Notes under the pieces: generated by a model
The model's input: only the letters and a program-made list of their open reading frames with translations
What the model was told of the DNA's origin: nothing
Databases searched by the model: none
Part shown: positions 7,399 to 7,946 of the stretch, in pieces
How positions within the stretch are numbered: the stretch's first letter is position 1
Layout: each line of letters opens with the position of its first letter
Position numbers and translations under genes: made by a program
Assembly: GCA_016838795.1 (NCBI GenBank)
Contig: JAEHKQ010000105.1
Coordinates: 1 to 7,946, forward strand
Origin: Nitrosopumilales archaeon
GTDB lineage: Archaea > Thermoproteota > Nitrososphaeria > Nitrososphaerales > Nitrosopumilaceae
Length of the DNA stretch: 7,946 nucleotides
Reading direction: 5' to 3'

Positions 7399-7946
7399 AT
7401 GAGATCTTACTTTATGGTGTTTGCTTTAACAGCACTTTTAGTTCTAAGTATTGGGGTTTCTCCAACATTTGCACAAATCGAAGAAGCCATTGTTGTTACA
7501 ACTGAACAACCTTCCTATCAAGAAGGTGACAAAATTGTGGTATTAGGTGAAGTTAAAGAAATTCTATCAGGTTTTCCAGTAACTCTGCAGGTAATAGCTG
7601 CCAATGGAAACTTAGTAACTATACAGCAGCTTGATGTAGGTACTGATAGAACATTCTCCACAACACTTACGGCTGGTGGAGTTTTATGGAAATCACAAGG
7701 AACCTACACAATTAAAGTCCTTTATGGTACTGAAGCTAGAACAGCTGAAGCTACATTTGACTTTGGAGGAACAACAGGGATAACGCCAACATTTGGACAA
7801 TCATTGACTGTTGAAGGGTTTGGAATAGGCTATCAAATAACTGGTGGAAGTATTATTAGTATCACTCCAGATATTGATCAAAGTTCATTAATTATTGAAA
7901 TAAAAGCAGTTGATGATGGTGAATTAACAATCACATTACCAAGAGA
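7399..7946 (+). CDS. Exported beta-rich repeat protein, thaumarchaeal type (3' end beyond window)
   Basis: 182 complete codons are visible and the frame is open at the right edge. Residues 1-25 form a classic Sec signal peptide: Arg at position 2, a hydrophobic core ALTALLVLSIGV, then PTFA with probable cleavage before Q26. The mature part starts with an Ig/FN3-like beta-sandwich of about 95 residues (from IVVTTEQPSY and QEGDKIVVLGEV to the ATFDFGG strand). After a Gly/Thr linker comes a second beta segment from about 134, with YQITGGSIISITPDID and DDGELTITLPR. From memory, both styles recur in secreted thaumarchaeal proteins that often end in a PEFG-CTERM sorting/anchor segment, but the C-terminus is outside the window. 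A cell-surface or extracellular role is inferred; the function is unknown. No enzymatic or metal-binding motif and no cysteine is seen in the visible part. It is divergent from rpoH, with 172 nt between. Confidence 0.88.
   Translation, partial: MRSYFMVFALTALLVLSIGVSPTFAQIEEAIVVTTEQPSYQEGDKIVVLGEVKEILSGFPVTLQVIAANGNLVTIQQLDVGTDRTFSTTLTAGGVLWKSQGTYTIKVLYGTEARTAEATFDFGGTTGITPTFGQSLTVEGFGIGYQITGGSIISITPDIDQSSLIIEIKAVDDGELTITLPR

Noticed and set aside
1..7946. tRNA or rRNA genes, CRISPR repeats, insertion sequences, attachment sites.
   Set aside because: Nothing of the kind seen. Coding sequence fills all but 172 bases, and no direct or inverted repeats stand out.

Overview
The window is AT-rich archaeal DNA that looks like a Nitrososphaerota (Thaumarchaeota) genome, probably a marine Nitrosopumilus-like lineage. 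Three things point there. The largest RNA polymerase subunit reads as one uninterrupted RpoA, with the A' and A'' parts that most other archaea encode separately. RpoB is also a single gene. The divergent neighbour is an exported beta-sandwich protein of a style I associate with this group. The lineage is inferred from gene structure and remembered family features, not from a search.

Layout: about 92% of the window is one minus-strand operon read from right to left, rpoH (7226-6975), rpoB (6974-3627) and rpoA (3627 to beyond position 1). The genes are packed with no spacer. The rpoH stop codon is directly followed by the rpoB TTG start in the same frame, and the rpoB stop overlaps the rpoA ATG by one base. 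Each start has a purine-rich Shine-Dalgarno-like site exactly 8 nt upstream, which supports all three start choices. The three products are the assembly-platform subunit H (Rpb5-like) and the two large catalytic subunits of the archaeal RNA polymerase. All key active-site motifs are present: the Mg-binding NADFDGD loop, bridge helix and trigger loop in RpoA, and GYNIEDA, GDKFASRHGQKG and a C-terminal zinc site in RpoB. I see no intein, frameshift or insertion.

A 172-base intergenic region (7227-7398) holds two divergent promoters. A TATA element at 7301-7315 would serve the rpo operon, with a leader of about 56 nt. A second at 7369-7376 would start a transcript almost exactly at the ATG of the rightward gene, implying a leaderless mRNA. 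That gene (7399 to beyond the right edge) encodes a secreted protein with a signal peptide and beta-rich repeats. It shares only the control region with the polymerase operon, and no functional link is evident.

This is mostly a core housekeeping region and I found no strong candidate for an undescribed system. The points worth a second look are the same-frame rpoH-stop-rpoB junction, the TTG start of rpoB, a possible 10-codon leader ORF at the predicted rpoH transcription start, and the uncharacterised exported protein.
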